64,000 nucleotides of DNA from Pseudorasbora parva (GCF_024679245.1 NC_090177.1:27210175-27274174); one strand, 5' to 3'. Shown: positions 1-12,844, counted from the stretch's first letter. The notes: generated by a model from the letters alone, not told the origin. Made by a program: numbers and translations.

Positions 1-243
1 CTGACAGAATAATTTTTTTTCCTGAGATGATTATTACACAACAAATAAATAGCTTATTTTATATACTACTGTATTAGTCCTGGTGGCCGTTAAGAGTTGC
101 TATGGCTACAGTTAACACATTCCAGCTGCTGGAGAAAACATTCCTGGGGGAGAAAAGTTCCTGTAAAAAAGTTCCTGGTACAAATTGTTCCGGGTAATTT
201 TGGTGGAAACGGGTGACTGCCTGCACTTTTTGTTAGAATATAT
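1..243. other. Gene-free flank, no identified feature
   Basis: AT-rich sequence with several short GTTCCTG-like words around 140-200 that resemble decayed interspersed repeat. No open frame here looks like a protein and I see no RNA gene. Confidence 0.4.
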
Positions 244-1037
244 ACACTGTAAACCCTAATGTTGTTTTTACTTAAACAAATCAAGTAATCTTGACTAAAT
301 ATTACTAGTTTAGTCCAAAAACTCAAAAATATAAGTTAGTATAACTTATTACCCTACAAAATACATCATGGGCGTCGGAACCATTGTGTGTGGGTGGGAC
401 AAGACCCACCCACTTTTTAAGTGATGTTGTTTAATCATTGACGATGATAACATCAGAATCCTTGATCTCATGCAGAGTCTAATGCTATGGTTGTCAAAGC
501 AGTTATTAATAGTTTTGAAATATTAATACAAAATTCAATGAGATTCTTTACTCTTGTGGTAATCAAACAATTTATTATTTTATTTTTTGTGCACAAAATG
601 TTTAAATCTACGGCATTAATGAGACATGCAAAGACATCAAAAATCCGTGTATGAATCTCTACAATGGTGACATTTTTTTTTTTTTACATCTGATAAACAG
701 ATCAACTCTGAACATAAAACAAGCTACAAAAACATCAGAACAAAAGAGCAAAAGTAAAAGCAAATAGTAAGAATCAAAGAAAATGTGTCACAATTCAGAT
801 GTATAATTTATTTATGCTGCAATGCATGTTGAAGTTTTGATTGGTTGTACCCAGCATGGTATACTGAACTTCTGGTGTAGTTTGGTGAATTTAACAATTT
901 AAGTACAGTGAACGTGAGCTCCAAGTTAAGTGAACTTAAATATACAAGTTTTGGGAGACTCCATTACTCAATTGAATTGAGGGAACAAGTTTACTCAAAT
1001 CAATTGAGTTCAATCAACTTATTAGGGTTTTCAGTGT
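244..1037. mobile_element. Non-autonomous DNA transposon with terminal inverted repeats
   Basis: The left end (244-259) begins ACACTGTAAACCCTAA and the right end (1022-1037) is its reverse complement with one mismatch in 16 bases. The flanks are TA-rich, so a TA duplication is possible but cannot be distinguished from background. The interior has no transposase-like frame. Short ACACTG termini are shared by several fish TIR families, so the superfamily is left open. Confidence 0.6.
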
Positions 1038-1830
1038 AACAAATATATAACATATTTTTATACCTGTTGCTGACTTCTGCCTGTCCTTGGATTATGTCAT
1101 CAGCTATTTCCCCTGATGTGGCAGCTTGGCTGCCCAATTAAATATTGTTTCCTTTACTTTGCTTTTTGTCCTAATACATTTTTTGAACCGATCTGCTCTT
1201 GGGGTCTCTGTTCTTCCATCCAGCCCTCTGCTACATTATGAACATTCATTGAAATTCTCTGTTGGGTCTTTTGGCGATTGATGCGGTTGGCTTTTCCACA
1301 ATTATTGAATTTATTTGGTTATTGAGTTTTGGTATTAGACCCTCTTTCGGATTTTGACTATCGGCTTCGCTACCCATTCTGACTCTCGGCTTTTGACCCT
1401 TTTTCATTTTTGACTCTCTGCTTCGGAATCTCATCGGGTGTAAACCCGGCACCTGAAGACACGATCCTATCCTGCAAATGGGCACGATTAGAGATTTATC
1501 AGTGTGTATTAGTAGCCTATGAGATATGTACAGGGCAAATTACAAACAATTTACAAATAATGACTTCCAGTAAAGAACTTCATAAATTTGTGTAAAGAAA
1601 TGTTCAAATATCATCATTCTTGTCTTGTTTTCATTGTAATTAACAAACGAAATTGGTCTTAGTGTAGCCTATATGGAGACATGCTATAGTTTCCTGACTA
1701 TACATCCTTTATTGGTTTGGAAAAATGCACACTTGATAGACAATGTCATGTATGAGGCAGGGTCTTTCTCTATCGCTCATAGTGGAGTTTGTGGAGAAGC
1801 ATAGTGAGTGTCTGTGTGTTTGTGTTTGAC
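1038..1830. repeat. Gene-free interval with a short degenerate tandem repeat
   Basis: Around 1347-1427 a motif close to TTTTGACTCTCGGCTTCG recurs about three times with variation. The rest is AT-rich and unremarkable. The open frames crossing this stretch are low-complexity and resemble no protein I know. Confidence 0.35.
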
Positions 1831-1831
1831 C

Positions 1832-1920
1832 AGCGGTCTTCAAAGTTTTTCAGGGCAAGGACCTCTTGGACGATCGACACTTGTAGCAGGGACCTCTGAT
1901 ACAAAAATAGTCAAACAGAG
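1832..1920. mobile_element. hAT-like transposon end fragment (tentative)
   Basis: The words CAGCGGTCTTCAAAGTTTTTC followed by GGACCTC resemble the terminal sequence of hAT elements of the 'CAGTGGTTCTCAAA' kind. Only one end can be seen, with no partner terminus or target duplication. Decayed remnant at best. Confidence 0.3.
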
Positions 1921-1929
1921 CTACACATA

Positions 1930-2175
1930 AAAGGGTTAGTTCACCCAAAATTGAATTCTGTCATTAATTACTCACCCTGATGTCGTTCCAAACCCAAGAC
2001 CTTCATTCATCTTTGGGAACACAAATTAAGATATTTTTGATGAAATCTGAGAGCTCTCTGACCCCTCTATAGACAGGAATTTAATAAACACTTTCAAGGC
2101 CCAGAAAGGTAAAGACATCGTTAAAATAGACCATGTGACTACAGTGATTCAAACTTAAATTTATGAAGCAACTTT
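1930..2175. repeat. Cyprinid interspersed repeat (GTTAGTTCACCC type)
   Basis: It starts with GGGTTAGTTCACCCAAAA, continues through CTGTCATTAATTACTCACC and GTCGTTCCAAACC, and then GAGAGCTCTCTGACCC. I recognise this order of words as a very abundant dispersed repeat of cyprinid genomes. It has no coding content. The family name is not given because I cannot confirm it. Confidence 0.55.
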
Positions 2176-2214
2176 TTGTGTGCAAAAACGACGACTTTAT
2201 TCAGTAATTTCTAT

Positions 2215-2400
2215 CCCCTTACACTGCCCCTGCCCCTAAACCTTCCCATCACAGGAAACATTTTTACTTTCTAAAAAAACCTCATCCTGTATGATTTCTA
2301 AGCATTTTGAAAAGTGAGGACATGGCCAATGTCCTCATAAGTCACCCTCTCCTTGTAATACCTATGTCATTATACACATTTGTGTCCTCATATGTCACAA
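2215..2400. repeat. Cyprinid interspersed repeat (CACTGCCCCTGCCCC type)
   Basis: The stretch holds CACTGCCCCTGCCCCTAAACC, CATCACAGGAAACATTTTTAC and GTGAGGACATGGCCAATGTCC, an order I associate with a common cyprinid dispersed repeat. It abuts the previous repeat and leads into a C-rich tract and CA microsatellite. Confidence 0.5.
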
Positions 2401-2406
2401 AAGCAT

Positions 2407-2436
2407 GCCCCCCCCACCCCACACACACACACACAT
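2407..2436. repeat. C-tract and (CA)n microsatellite
   Basis: A run of C is followed by a CA dinucleotide run of about eight units. Confidence 0.85.
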
Positions 2437-2439
2437 TTG

Positions 2440-3596
2440 TTCAAGGTATGTTTTTTTTGTGCTACCAATTAAATTGAAATTGCAAAATGTATGTAACACT
2501 GTATCCTTATTTTATCATTATTGTATTATTATCTCAACTAAAGATGGCATGTGAGGTTGTCTTGTAATATACTACCATGACCAGCAGATGGTAGTCAAAG
2601 TTTGAAGGATTGAGTTCAGTGTTTGTACGGCAGTGACAAACACAGAACTCAAATAACATTTATCACTTGTGAAAGTGCAGCTTATTCACGCTGTCTGTAG
2701 GAAGGAGCCACATTCCTCTCACTCATGTGATTGTTAACACAGTGACTCCTAAGAATTTCTTGCTCTTCCTAATTTACCCTGTTGTATTCTCATCCTGTAT
2801 TTCTGCTTTTTAACAGGTCTCATATAGCAATATTAAAATTACTTCAATTTCACGCATGGAGGGAGTTATATGTTTTGATGTAACACAAGCTATTTGAATT
2901 TTCCACACCAATTCTGTCCTGGCTTTCATTTTGACAGAAACAAGGATCTTGCATGTCCCACATAATGCATCTTTCTGATGATGCATTAGACTTGATGAAC
3001 TGAACCCTCATGGCTATGTTTCAGTAGATTAATACAGTCCTGTTCAACATTACTTAAATATAGTACTGACACTATTTTCCCCTCACACAGTATCTTTCTT
3101 TTGAACAGTATCTTTGGGTGAACTATACACAATATCGATTGTCACTATCTATCTACAATACATATTGTTGCATTTTTGTATAGCGATATATTGTGACATG
3201 ATATATTGTTACACCCCCAGCGACCAGTAAATACAAATTTAATGTATTTTTTAAAACAAATAAAAACTAACCAAATTTTGGTTAGCATGTGGTGTGTGAG
3301 TGGAACAGATTTCTCTTTGATACGTGTTTGACATACAGTAAGAGTGTTAGTCATTTTAGACATGTCTACTTGACTAAGATTTATTAAATCTTGCATTAAA
3401 ACATCAATTTATGTCCAATTTTTTTTAAATATATCTTGATAAATAAATCACGAAATGTCAATGCCAAAAAATCTTTATATTCATTTGCAGTGTCAGTATA
3501 TGGAAACCATGTAAATAAATCCATCAATCTCCAAATTAAGAATTTAAGTTATATGTTATGCATTTATTTATTGATGCATAATTTGACAGACACATT
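2440..3596. other. Gene-free interval
   Basis: AT-rich sequence without recognisable gene, RNA or transposon ends. The open frames on both strands are short and compositionally random. Confidence 0.4.
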
Positions 3597-4288
3597 TGGG
3601 ACGCCTGCCTTTACATGCACACGAACATTAATGATCTCATTCTTAATCCATAGGGTTTAATATGGAGTTGGGCAACCCTTTGCAGCTATAACAGCTTCAA
3701 CTCTTCTGAAGGCTTTCCTCAAGGTTTAGGAGTGCATTTATGGGAATTTTACCATAATTCTAGAAGCGCATTTGTGAGGTCAGAAACTGATGTTGGATAA
3801 GAAGGCCTGGCACGCAGTCTCCGCTCTAATTCATCCCAAAGGTGTTCTATCGGGTTGGGGTCAAGACTCTGCAGGCCAGTCAAGTTCCTCCTCACCAAAC
3901 TCACTCATCCATGTCTTTATGGACCTTGTTTTGAGCACTGGTGCACAGTCATGTTGGAACAGGAAGGGGCAAACCCATTTAATGAAGCTCTATGTACTGT
4001 TCTTGAGCTAATCTGAAGGCCACACAAAGTTGGGAGGTCTGTAGCTATTGACTCTGCAAAAAGTTGTCGACTTCTGCTGCGCACTGTGCAGTGTGCTGAC
4101 CCCGCTCTGAGATTTTACAAATTGTTGTTCCCAGTTACTTCCACTTTATAATACCATTAACACCTGACCGTGGAATATTTAGTAGTGAGGAAATTTCAGG
4201 AATGGACTTAGTAATGGACGGTACCACGCTTGAATTCACTGAGCTCCTGAGAGCGACCCATTCTTTCATTACTGTTTGTAGAAGCTGC
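3597..4288 (-). mobile_element. Tc1/mariner-like element, internally deleted, main part
   Basis: The + strand shows the reverse complement of a Tc1-like transposase gene familiar from fish genomes: landmarks are TTTGCAGCTATAACAGCTTC near 3680, CAAAGGTGTTCTATCGGGTT near 3838 and GACTCTGCAAAAAGTTG near 4050. Much of the middle of the gene is missing between about 3975 and 4060. The outer left terminus is not visible. The right end is separated from this part by later insertions and resumes near 5525. Confidence 0.65.
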
Positions 4289-4292
4289 ATCC
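4135..4292 (-). pseudogene. Tc1-like transposase N-terminal fragment
   Basis: The minus strand encodes a run with KEWVALRSS, then SIPEISSLLNIPRS and a terminal IIKWK. This matches the helix-turn-helix DNA-binding start of fish Tc1-family transposases, whose usual text has EISSLLNIPxSTV. The upstream part of the open frame (to 4401) belongs to an inserted repeat. With no DDE catalytic part in frame this is a dead remnant. Confidence 0.6.
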
Positions 4293-4437
4293 AAAACCTA
4301 GAAAATGCTGCCTTTGGAGGATACATTTCAAGGTAGGAAGGCATCACGGCACGTCCGAATCTAATGTTAGCGTCACTTCCTGTCTCCTGAAAGACCTTCA
4401 TCTTAATCGAGTTTTGAAGGCAGCATATGGGCTATGG

Positions 4438-4830
4438 CTGCATCCGAAAACCTAGGCCGCTGACTCGTGCCTCGCTGCCTTATCAGATAATGACTTGACC
4501 TGGCATTGTTTTGTGCACAAAGGCACATCCCGAATCTAATTTCGGACAGACTTTTAAGGCAGTGTAACAGTTTAAGGATCTACAGCAAAATAAAGAGCAC
4601 TTTGGTGAGAAGTAAACAAATATTTAATGACTACATTAGTAATTTCTCGCTAGAAAGGACATCAGAAGTGGAAAATATTGGTGAAAAACATACATTTACA
4701 CAAAAACTGACCAGCAAATGCAACTTTCGAATGCCATCTTTTTCCCCCAGCTTAAGTGAAGCTAACATTAGATTCGGAAGTGGCTTGATGCATTCCTGCC
4801 TTCAACCTGTGTCAGGTTTCAGATGCAGCC
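4438..4830. mobile_element. TIR element inserted in the Tc1-like copy
   Basis: The left end CTGCATCCGAAAACCT (from about 4439) and the right end AGGTTTCAGATGCAG (about 4815-4829) are imperfect inverted repeats. A related word, CTGCATCCAAAACCT, at about 4287 marks a second partial copy directly at the break in the Tc1 sequence. No transposase frame is present. Confidence 0.5.
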
Positions 4831-4982
4831 TATGTATCCTTCGCTTCCTTTGATATCCCACAATCCTATTCTGTGACAATTGAGCTGGGGAAAAAAAGCC
4901 ATCCGAAAATTGCGTTTGCTGGTCAGTTTGTGTATAAATGTATGTTTTTTACCAATATTTTCCACTTATTATGTAATTTCTA

Positions 4983-5335
4983 TACACTGTAAAACATTTT
5001 TTAGAAAAAAAGTTACAATGAACATTTTTTGAGCTTCGACAATCTTTATTAAAATATTATTAAAAGATTTTGTTTAAGCATATTGGGTAATTGTGTGTGT
5101 TTTATTTCTGATGACGCAGTGAAACATGCCTAATTGTGCTATTTTCATGATTTATCAAAATTTTTATGTGGTTCAGATACAAAAATATTTTGAGTTTCTA
5201 TTTATTAAACAAATTTCCTTCATTGGATCAACTCAAATTTTTAATTTCAATAAACTCAACATTTTAAGGCAACCAGGTTACTTACTTTTTTAAGTTAAAT
5301 CAACAAAAAACAACCACATTTTTTTACAGTGTAGC
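4983..5335. mobile_element. Short MITE with TACACTGTAAAA termini
   Basis: TACACTGTAAAACATTTTTT at the left and its near reverse complement ending in TTTTTTTACAGTGTA at the right bound about 350 bp of AT-rich non-coding DNA. Confidence 0.6.
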
Positions 5336-5524
5336 GATAAATTGCCAATGTTGTTTAGTTCTGAACAAAGCTCTCTATTTTGCTGTAGATCATTAAATTG
5401 TTACACTGCCTAAGAAGTCTTTCTGAAGTTTTGTGAGGTGCCTTCATGCTTCATTGCATTATAAGTCATTGTCTCATGGGCAGTGAGGCAATGAGCCATC
5501 TGCCTATAGGTTTTTGGACACTGC

Positions 5525-5578
5525 CCTGAATTCAATGATTTGGAAGGGTGTCTCAATACTTTTGGCAATATAGTGTAT
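5525..5578 (-). mobile_element. Tc1/mariner-like element, terminal part
   Basis: CTGAATTCAATGATTTGGAA followed by GTGTCTCAATACTTTTGGCA and ATATAGTGTAT is the outer end typical of the Tc1-like family seen at 3597-4288. The intervening 4.29-5.52 kb is inserted or rearranged DNA. Confidence 0.6.
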
Positions 5579-5579
5579 A

Positions 5580-6650
5580 GTGTATATTGCTGTATTTAAT
5601 AAAATATTTTAATAATATCACACTTCAATAACAGCCGTTAATAGAGTGAGACAAAATTATGTTTGGGCAAATGAAGGAATAGAAAAAACCCGAACCAAAT
5701 TATTATTTAATTAATTTAATATTATTTTATCTGTCGCAATGTTTACTGGCATTGCTGTGAGGTAGAAAAGAGGATTTACTTCAGCTACATTATTTGATCC
5801 GTTCCAGTCTACTATTGTGTGCACAGGACAAAGTTTCATAGTTGTCATTTCTGAACAATGATTATGTGAACATATAGACATTGTTTGCTTTTGACAAAAA
5901 AAGTGTGGCTGTTTGATGTCCATTTTCTCAGTTATTGCACATTTTTTTTGTAAATGTCACTCATGTTTACTGTGAAAATGATAGCTATGAAAAGGGCAGC
6001 ACCGTTTATTAAAGCTGTGAATACATGTCATAAATAAAATATATTTTTAAACAAGGCGGAGCATAAATTGAGATTGCAGCTGTGGAAAGATCTGGGAGGT
6101 CAGATTCTCATTTCATTTAATGTATTCAGATTTATTTTTATTTATAACTAAACAAGATGTTTGTTTACACATTACATTTTAATATTATAATCATATTCAA
6201 ATAAAAAAAGTGGAAAAACACAAGAGATTTTTATGATTTTTTTTTATCTCAAGGTTATTCTCTAATATTTTCTGTGACAGCAGTGAGAAAAAAATGTGAG
6301 GAAATGGAGAATCTTTTTTTCTCAGACTTGGGGACATCTCAACCATTTGTTTGAGCAGGTTTTCCAAAGAATATTACCCATGGTTTCATTAATCTTCTGT
6401 AAGCCATTTGAAACTGAAATTTAATATATTTGCCTTTTTAAAGATTCATGATTTCACTGGTGCTTGCATCCTGAAATTACCCTAGTGAAATAGTCTTTTC
6501 TTGAAAACAATCAGATGGATTTAATACAAAAACAAATAAACAGCAACATAGTACATTTACATTTGTACACTGTTTATTCAAATTGCTTAGAGGGACTATA
6601 TGTAAGAAATGTATTTAAATTAATCATAAAATGGCCCTGATAAATCACTA
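5580..6650. other. Gene-free interval
   Basis: AT-rich DNA. I see no terminal repeats, RNA gene or protein-like frame. Confidence 0.4.
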
Positions 6651-6652
6651 GC

Positions 6653-6900
6653 AGAGGTGTCAAGTAACGAAGTACAAATACTTTGTTACCTTACTTAAGT
6701 AGAAATTTTGGGTATCTATACTTTACTGGAGTAATAATTTTTCAGCCTACTTTTTACTTCAACTCCTTACATTTTCATGCAATTATCTGTAGTTTCTACT
6801 CCTTACATTTAAAAAATAGCCTCGTTTTTATTTTGGCTTGTTTTCGTTTGGGTTGTTATCGATCGTTCAAAAAAAAAAAAAAACTATCCAGATAAATCGC
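6653..6900. mobile_element. hAT-type repeat end (CAGAGGTGTCAAGTAACG)
   Basis: From about 6653 the sequence starts AGAGGTGTCAAGTAACGAAG and continues with the ACTTAAGTAGAAATTTTGGG and TACTCCTTACATTT words of a common fish repeat. AGAGGTG termini are typical of hAT elements. The opposite end is not resolved. Confidence 0.45.
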
Positions 6901-7002
6901 GCCATCCAGATAGAATAAAGTTGATTGTGGTTGGATGAGAAGTATAAACATACAACATTCCGACACCCTATTGGTTTGTACGCGATCCATCGCACCTGCA
7001 CA

Positions 7003-7090
7003 CAGTGGCGGATCTAGAAAATTTTACATGGGGGGGGGGGGCAAAGGGGTGGCAAGAGGTCTTGGCAGGGTGGCAGGGGTAGACGGCACA
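7003..7090. repeat. Interspersed repeat fragment with G-tract
   Basis: GTGGCGGATCTAGAAAATTTTA is followed by a G-run and GGCAAAGGGGTGGCAAGAGG, resembling one end of a known fish dispersed repeat. The other end is not clear. Confidence 0.4.
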
Positions 7091-7501
7091 TGGAAATCCC
7101 TTTATGTGAATTGCTTTAACAAAACAAACACAAAACCACTTTTAAACTACAGCACTTATTGTTTAATCATGCCCTACATACCACAGAGACGGACGTCCTG
7201 CTGTTGCTGTTTCTCCTGTTCAATTTATTTCAGCCTCCGAATCTGATTCTGGATCGATAGCCATGGGTTTCTCCAAGCTTTGGGACGTCACCGCTTTGTT
7301 CGCACTCGTCATTCGGAAAGACTTGGTACAGCCTATATTTCTTTTATAAATATAATAAAACTAAAGACTTTTCAGAGATATGAAGGATGCAATACTACTC
7401 TATAGGTACTCAAGATTGACATGAGATTGACTGAAACTGAGTGTTTCACCCCCCCCCCCCTTAACACAAACGGATTAAGTAAACTTCAATTTGACTTCTA
7501 T

Positions 7502-8484
7502 TTAAAGCAGCACAAGGTAACTTTTCAACCTTCATAATATATATTTTTAAGACTCTTGTGATGATAAATCGACTTACAATAGGTTGAATGACACGTCTGC
7601 CATAGCCTGATGGGGTCTGTATCGTTTTTAATCGTACTTTCAAACTTCGGGTTTCGGGTAGTAACCCGAGAACAAAAAGAACTACAAAATTCGACTGCTT
7701 TACAGCATATACGTCACTTCCACCAACACCCACACTTCCTTAAATTCGGACGTGTGAGCCCAACTTTGTTCGTCGGATAATATAGTCATGTCCGAAGCAG
7801 CAGAGACAAATAAGAAAAAAAAGGTTTTGTTGAAGGATTAAAGGCAGGACGAGGATCAACATTGGACCAGCGTTTGCTCGTCGGCGTGAGCTGAAGGAGG
7901 CGTGCCCGACCGATGCTGACCTGCTTGTTACGGTGAGCTACCACTCAAACATTGAACTGAAGTATCATATAGATTCTGTAAAACGGTAACCAATAGACTA
8001 CTATAATGACGCTGGCTTGTAAACGTGAGCATCGTGATTATTTTGGCGTTTGAAAAAAATAAAACCCATGAAATTATGTTCATATGACATGCTGAAACAT
8101 ATGCCACTGACTGTAACGTTACCTGGGATGAAGACATTTCACACGCGCCGCCAGAAGAACACCTGCATGTGAACTCTTGCAGTGTTCAGGATAACTGTTA
8201 GTGCTGCACCAACCCGCGGCGCCACTTTTATGAAGTTATTTGGCCCGCACTGCACCACTGTATATATTTTTACAACCCGCCCCGCACCCGCGACCATTAA
8301 ATAGACATACAGGGTCCGCGGGTTATGAGACGACTCGCGCTATCAGGGTTGTCATGTCAACAAATGCACGTGCGAAGGCATCTCCTGTTGTAGGATGACA
8401 GATCTTACGACAGTAGTTGAGGACATTATTTTTTCCAAACTGTAGGGGGACCCCGAGAGCAAAAGAAGCCAAGTGCTGCTTTAA
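7502..8484. mobile_element. TTAA-flanked TIR transposon, non-autonomous
   Basis: Left TTAA (7502-7505) is followed by AGCAGCAC; at the right GTGCTGCT is followed by TTAA (8481-8484). The termini are inverted repeats and TTAA duplications fit the Kolobok/piggyBac type of insertion. About 8200-8340 looks like a nested GC-rich insert. No transposase frame is visible. Confidence 0.55.
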
Positions 8485-10781
8485 GTGGATTGAACACAGG
8501 ACAAAATGGATCGCAATTGTGCAAGCAATTTGAATAAGCAGTGGAAATATATATATATATATATTTTTAAAGGGTTAAATAAGGGTTAAATTGAAGTAAA
8601 AAAAAAAACCCTGAGAATTATAGCAAATAGCTAAGAAATTACAGAATGACATACTCTGTTGATTCACAGCACAAAGCCTGATCGAGGTGGCGACATGCAG
8701 ACATTCAAAAAAAAATATTTTTTTTTTCTTTTGCAATGTTTGCACAAGGTAAGATCTTGAATGCACTGCGGAACACAAAGAAACCTACCAAGAAATACTT
8801 GGCTAGGGAAAAATTTGGGCTAAAAATATAAACCATATCATTGAGTAGTGGGGTGAAAAGCATTCCTGAGTCTCAGACAGAAATGCTGGAAAAGTGAAAT
8901 TAGAAAAGCACAGGGTTATAACATAGTTAGGCATTCACTCAATGACATTCTGAAAGGACAGGGTGAATTTATGTTTCATTTCAACTTTCAGGTCAAACAG
9001 AGAAGAGCTGGAGAGCCGGTGACAATGTTCTAAGCTCTTTCATCAGGCTCAAGAGCTGACAGGAGATTGTAAGAATATCCGCTTTGATCACTTGCATTGA
9101 TCCTCTCTGTGTCTCTGGTTAATTGTGGCTGTCTAATATTGTCAGTCATTGTCTTTCAATGGAAAGCTTAAGGAACTAAAATGAGATTAAGACTGGGAAG
9201 AAATGAAATAGAGTGAATGTATGTACAATGACTGACATGGTATTAAAATGAAGTCAGTAAAAACCCCAGAGAGGTATAATAATCACTCGCCCCCTCTCAA
9301 TCTCTCCTCCTTGACTCTTTCTTTTGATGTCAAGTCTTGAAATTCACACATCTCAGTCTTTTGTAACAAATTTTTTTTTGCCCTCTTCCTCTCTTGTCTC
9401 TCGGCTCGATACGGTCCGTGCCTTTGTTAAGCAAAAGCAATCAAAATCTAAAAATGCTTTTACTCTTATCAGCTCAGAGGCAAGAAATTATGTACAGACT
9501 TCTGATTAATTGAAATATTTTGTGTGATTTGGAGCTTATCACACTGTGTTTAATTTAAAAATGAAATGTTTTAGGTCTCCCATTCTTTGCTGTGCTAGAG
9601 TCATTGTTTTGTCTGAAGTTCTTTTAAAGCTGCATTTCCATGGTAATTCATCTCAACAGGTGATATTTACTAAAAAAATAAAATAAAATAAAAAAATAAA
9701 AAATAACCGACAGATAAGCTTCACTTTTGAGTCAGTCCATCATCAAGGATGTATGTTTACCAAGGTTTACATGAACCAATGGCTACAATAATTTTCAATT
9801 AATTCATAAGATCCCCAGCAACAATTCCTATGTGAAAACGAACACCAAATTACAATTACAATATCCAATTACAATAAATGTCTCACTTTGATGCACATTG
9901 CATATAACATGTGGTATCACATAATTTTACTTGTGGTATTACAAAATGATTACATAATTTTTTCATAAAGGCTAAATGTCATCATGCTTTACAGGGAGTG
10001 TAAATCCATAAACAAGTATTTTCTTTTAGTTTTTTTCATCCTTTTCCAGTAAAAATCCATCTGATCACTGAATCCATTCGGCTTTCATCAGAAGTGGTCA
10101 TTTCTTCTCCTCTTGAAAGTTGTCCCCTTCAAACACAATATCACATCCACGTCTCAACCTGTGTTGATCTAGAACTGTCTGTTTCTTGTTCCAGACCGTT
10201 TCATTAGAAAAGAAAAGCATTAGAAAGACAAGCATTACTGTTACTTGAATCAGCCAGGTGGAGTTGACTCACACAACCTCTGATTGAATCATGTGAAAGC
10301 GAACCGTGGGTTGTGAACATGAGTAAGTTGTTTATTAAACTAACCATATCAGTACACTGAAGTCATCAAGCATCACCATCAATGTCATGTGTAGGGTTAA
10401 TACAAGTTAAAGAAAGATGCAGCAGTGTGTTAGTGAATTGAAACTTTCTTGTTGCATTAGTCTGGACATGGTCTATGTATTTAAGCTATTAAAGACATAT
10501 CGAAATGTCAATGCCAAAAATTATGGCTGGTGGATAAAAATAAATTCACATTCAGTCCTTTACAAGAACAATTGAGCTGATATTTTTCACTCCTTATCTC
10601 TTGCACAGAATTCAAGTGTGTGAAGTTTTACAAGTTATTGTTGTTAGAGTTACAACAATACAGAGCCATTTTTTAATCCCTCATAAAATCTCTTCTTTCA
10701 GACAATTTCCTTTGATACTCTGCAACTAAGATATTATTGTAGCCATTCATTTTTCTCTGTTACAGTAAAAGAAAAAACAAC
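8485..10781. other. Gene-free interval with simple repeats
   Basis: It contains a (TA)n run near 8549-8564, A/T mononucleotide runs near 8600 and 8705-8730, and an A-rich tract at 9670-9710. Nothing else could be supported. Confidence 0.4.
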
Positions 10782-11571
10782 TTCCTAATATTAGGAATGT
10801 GTGGTTGAACATTATTTTTAATGAAGTTCCAGCTGATGTGAGGAAGACATTGTACGTGTGTTCGCTTCATTTCACTGCCAAATTGTTTGTAAACAAGTCT
10901 CAGGTCGAGATGGATTTGCAGACATATTGAGATCAAAACACAATGCTGTGTCTTCTATAATGGACCCGACAGGAGGAATGGTGCAACACACTTTTGAGTA
11001 AAACATGTTTTTTTTTTATATGTGATAGTATTGCATTGTTACAGATCGTATTGATTATGTGTCAGGTTGAAGAATCCTTTTTTTGTTGGTTCATTGTGAT
11101 TTGGGTTCAAACTCGGACAAGTGTGGGCCAAGATTCGCAAAGCCCAACATCCCGCTATGTGTTTTCCAGATGGACTACCAAAACGGAAGCCCTCAGGAGG
11201 CCGGTGAATTTTTAATAGTGAAATAACATTCATTTCTTGATCTGTGGTGTTCACTCTCTTGACTCACTCGGTTCTTGCTTATATCCACTGATCTGGCAGG
11301 CCAAGTAAAAAAAAAAAATCCAATCAATCGCGTTTGGATGAGAGATAAATCATTGTGTTTGTTTGATAACGTTCCGTGAATCATTTCAGTTTCCGCTTTC
11401 AAAACAACCTCTCACGTGAACTGGCAGGGGAGCAGAAGGTCATTAAATATGCAAATCTTATCCAATCCTAGCCGTGGGCGTTTACTTCCAAGTCCACTTC
11501 TTGTAAAAACCATGTGAACGTCATACGTTCACCTCAGACAACGTAAAAAAAGGCATGACACCTTTAAGCAG
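10782..11571. repeat. Dispersed repeat, related to 19695-22710
   Basis: It shares with the later region, in the same order, TTAGGAATGTGTG, AATGAAGTTCCAGCT, TGTGTTTTCCAGA, TAGTGAAATAA, CCTAGCCGTGGGCGT, CCTCAGACAAC and GACACCTTTAA. The two are clearly copies of one family; this one lacks the hAT insertion and its left end is truncated or diverged. Confidence 0.6.
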
Positions 11572-12844
11572 TCAAATCCCTCATGCACCACTTTACACGT
11601 ACCGTCAGCACAAACATAAAAATCGTGCTGCATGAAAACCCCTGGGAATGCAGCCGGCCAAAGTATACTTTTGGCATTATATGAAACTGCATAGGCCTAA
11701 AATATGAAACATTATAAACACAACAGGTTGCATACAAATTTGTACAGTTTTGTAAATGCATAAATTTGCTGTCTGTGGCATATCCAGACTAGAACAGTTA
11801 TTCATTTTTTGCGTCTTCCTTTCTGTTTATAATTAGTAATATTCTTTTGAGCACACAAATTTTAGGCTTCTGCAGCGAGTATGTCTGACAAAACGAATAT
11901 TCATCAGGCAATACAATTTTGTGTATTTTAATAAAAGGGGATGCAAGTGGGATGCCATTAATTCCTAGTAGAAAAGTGTTTGTGCTCCACATTAGACTAT
12001 GGTAAAAGCTAATCTCACTGTCACTGTCTGGGCAGAAGTCATAGTAATAAATGGTTTATACCTGGAAGATGATAATATTTTGACATTTAAGTTTGACCTT
12101 TTGGCAGGGGTATTGTAAAGCAGACAGAGGGGAAATGCATTATTAATGAATTGTGCCTGCTGATCGCACCATTTAGTTTTACATGCTGCCTCTGTTGTTT
12201 TAGTGTCTAATCATATGCCCAGTTATGTAAATCATATACAGTGCATCTCAATCAGCTATACCTAGGACACGGATCAGGAAGTCAGCCATTATAAGGGCTG
12301 TCTCAATCACAAAATTGCACTGAAACGTTCCTTCCCTAAAAAGTGTGCAAATAGACCAGAACACCAAATAGCATCGATACTTAATATGTTCCCTGAACAG
12401 AAATTCTGAGGTGTGAAACATAACATGCGAGTCAATTCACCACATATAATTAAACACGATTGAAGTTTCAGCGTAAACACATTAGACAGTTAATTCACAG
12501 CTAAATATTACAGGTATACGAAACAATCAAAGTATTTATCATAATGTACTTTAAATAAGATTAAAGAAAAAATATCAGTTCTGCTGTTGTTCAGTAATAC
12601 CAGTAGTTACATACTGCAATGCGTAATTTGAAATATAAAACACCTGTGAAAAATCAATATACGGAAAATTCCTTTTCAAACTGCATTTTTGTGGAATAGG
12701 CAGTATACTGCAATTTAAATGAAGTGTGTTCACTCAAACAAAAAGGAAACTTTCTACAGATAATGTTAAAAGGATGTATACCTGAGTGATTTTCTGAGTA
12801 TTTTGGGTATTTATGCTGATTCCCACTGATAAACTGACACGATC
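11572..12844. other. Gene-free interval
   Basis: No gene, RNA or transposon boundary could be supported here. Confidence 0.4.

Noticed and set aside
6683..7246. Open frames of 70 and 103 codons near 7 kb
   Set aside because: They lie across recognised dispersed-repeat text, a poly-A run and a G-tract, and resemble no protein.
3450..10525. Shared word CGAAATGTCAATGCCAAAAA at about 3451 and 10501
   Set aside because: Only about 20 bases match and the flanks diverge at once; no larger repeat or function could be supported.
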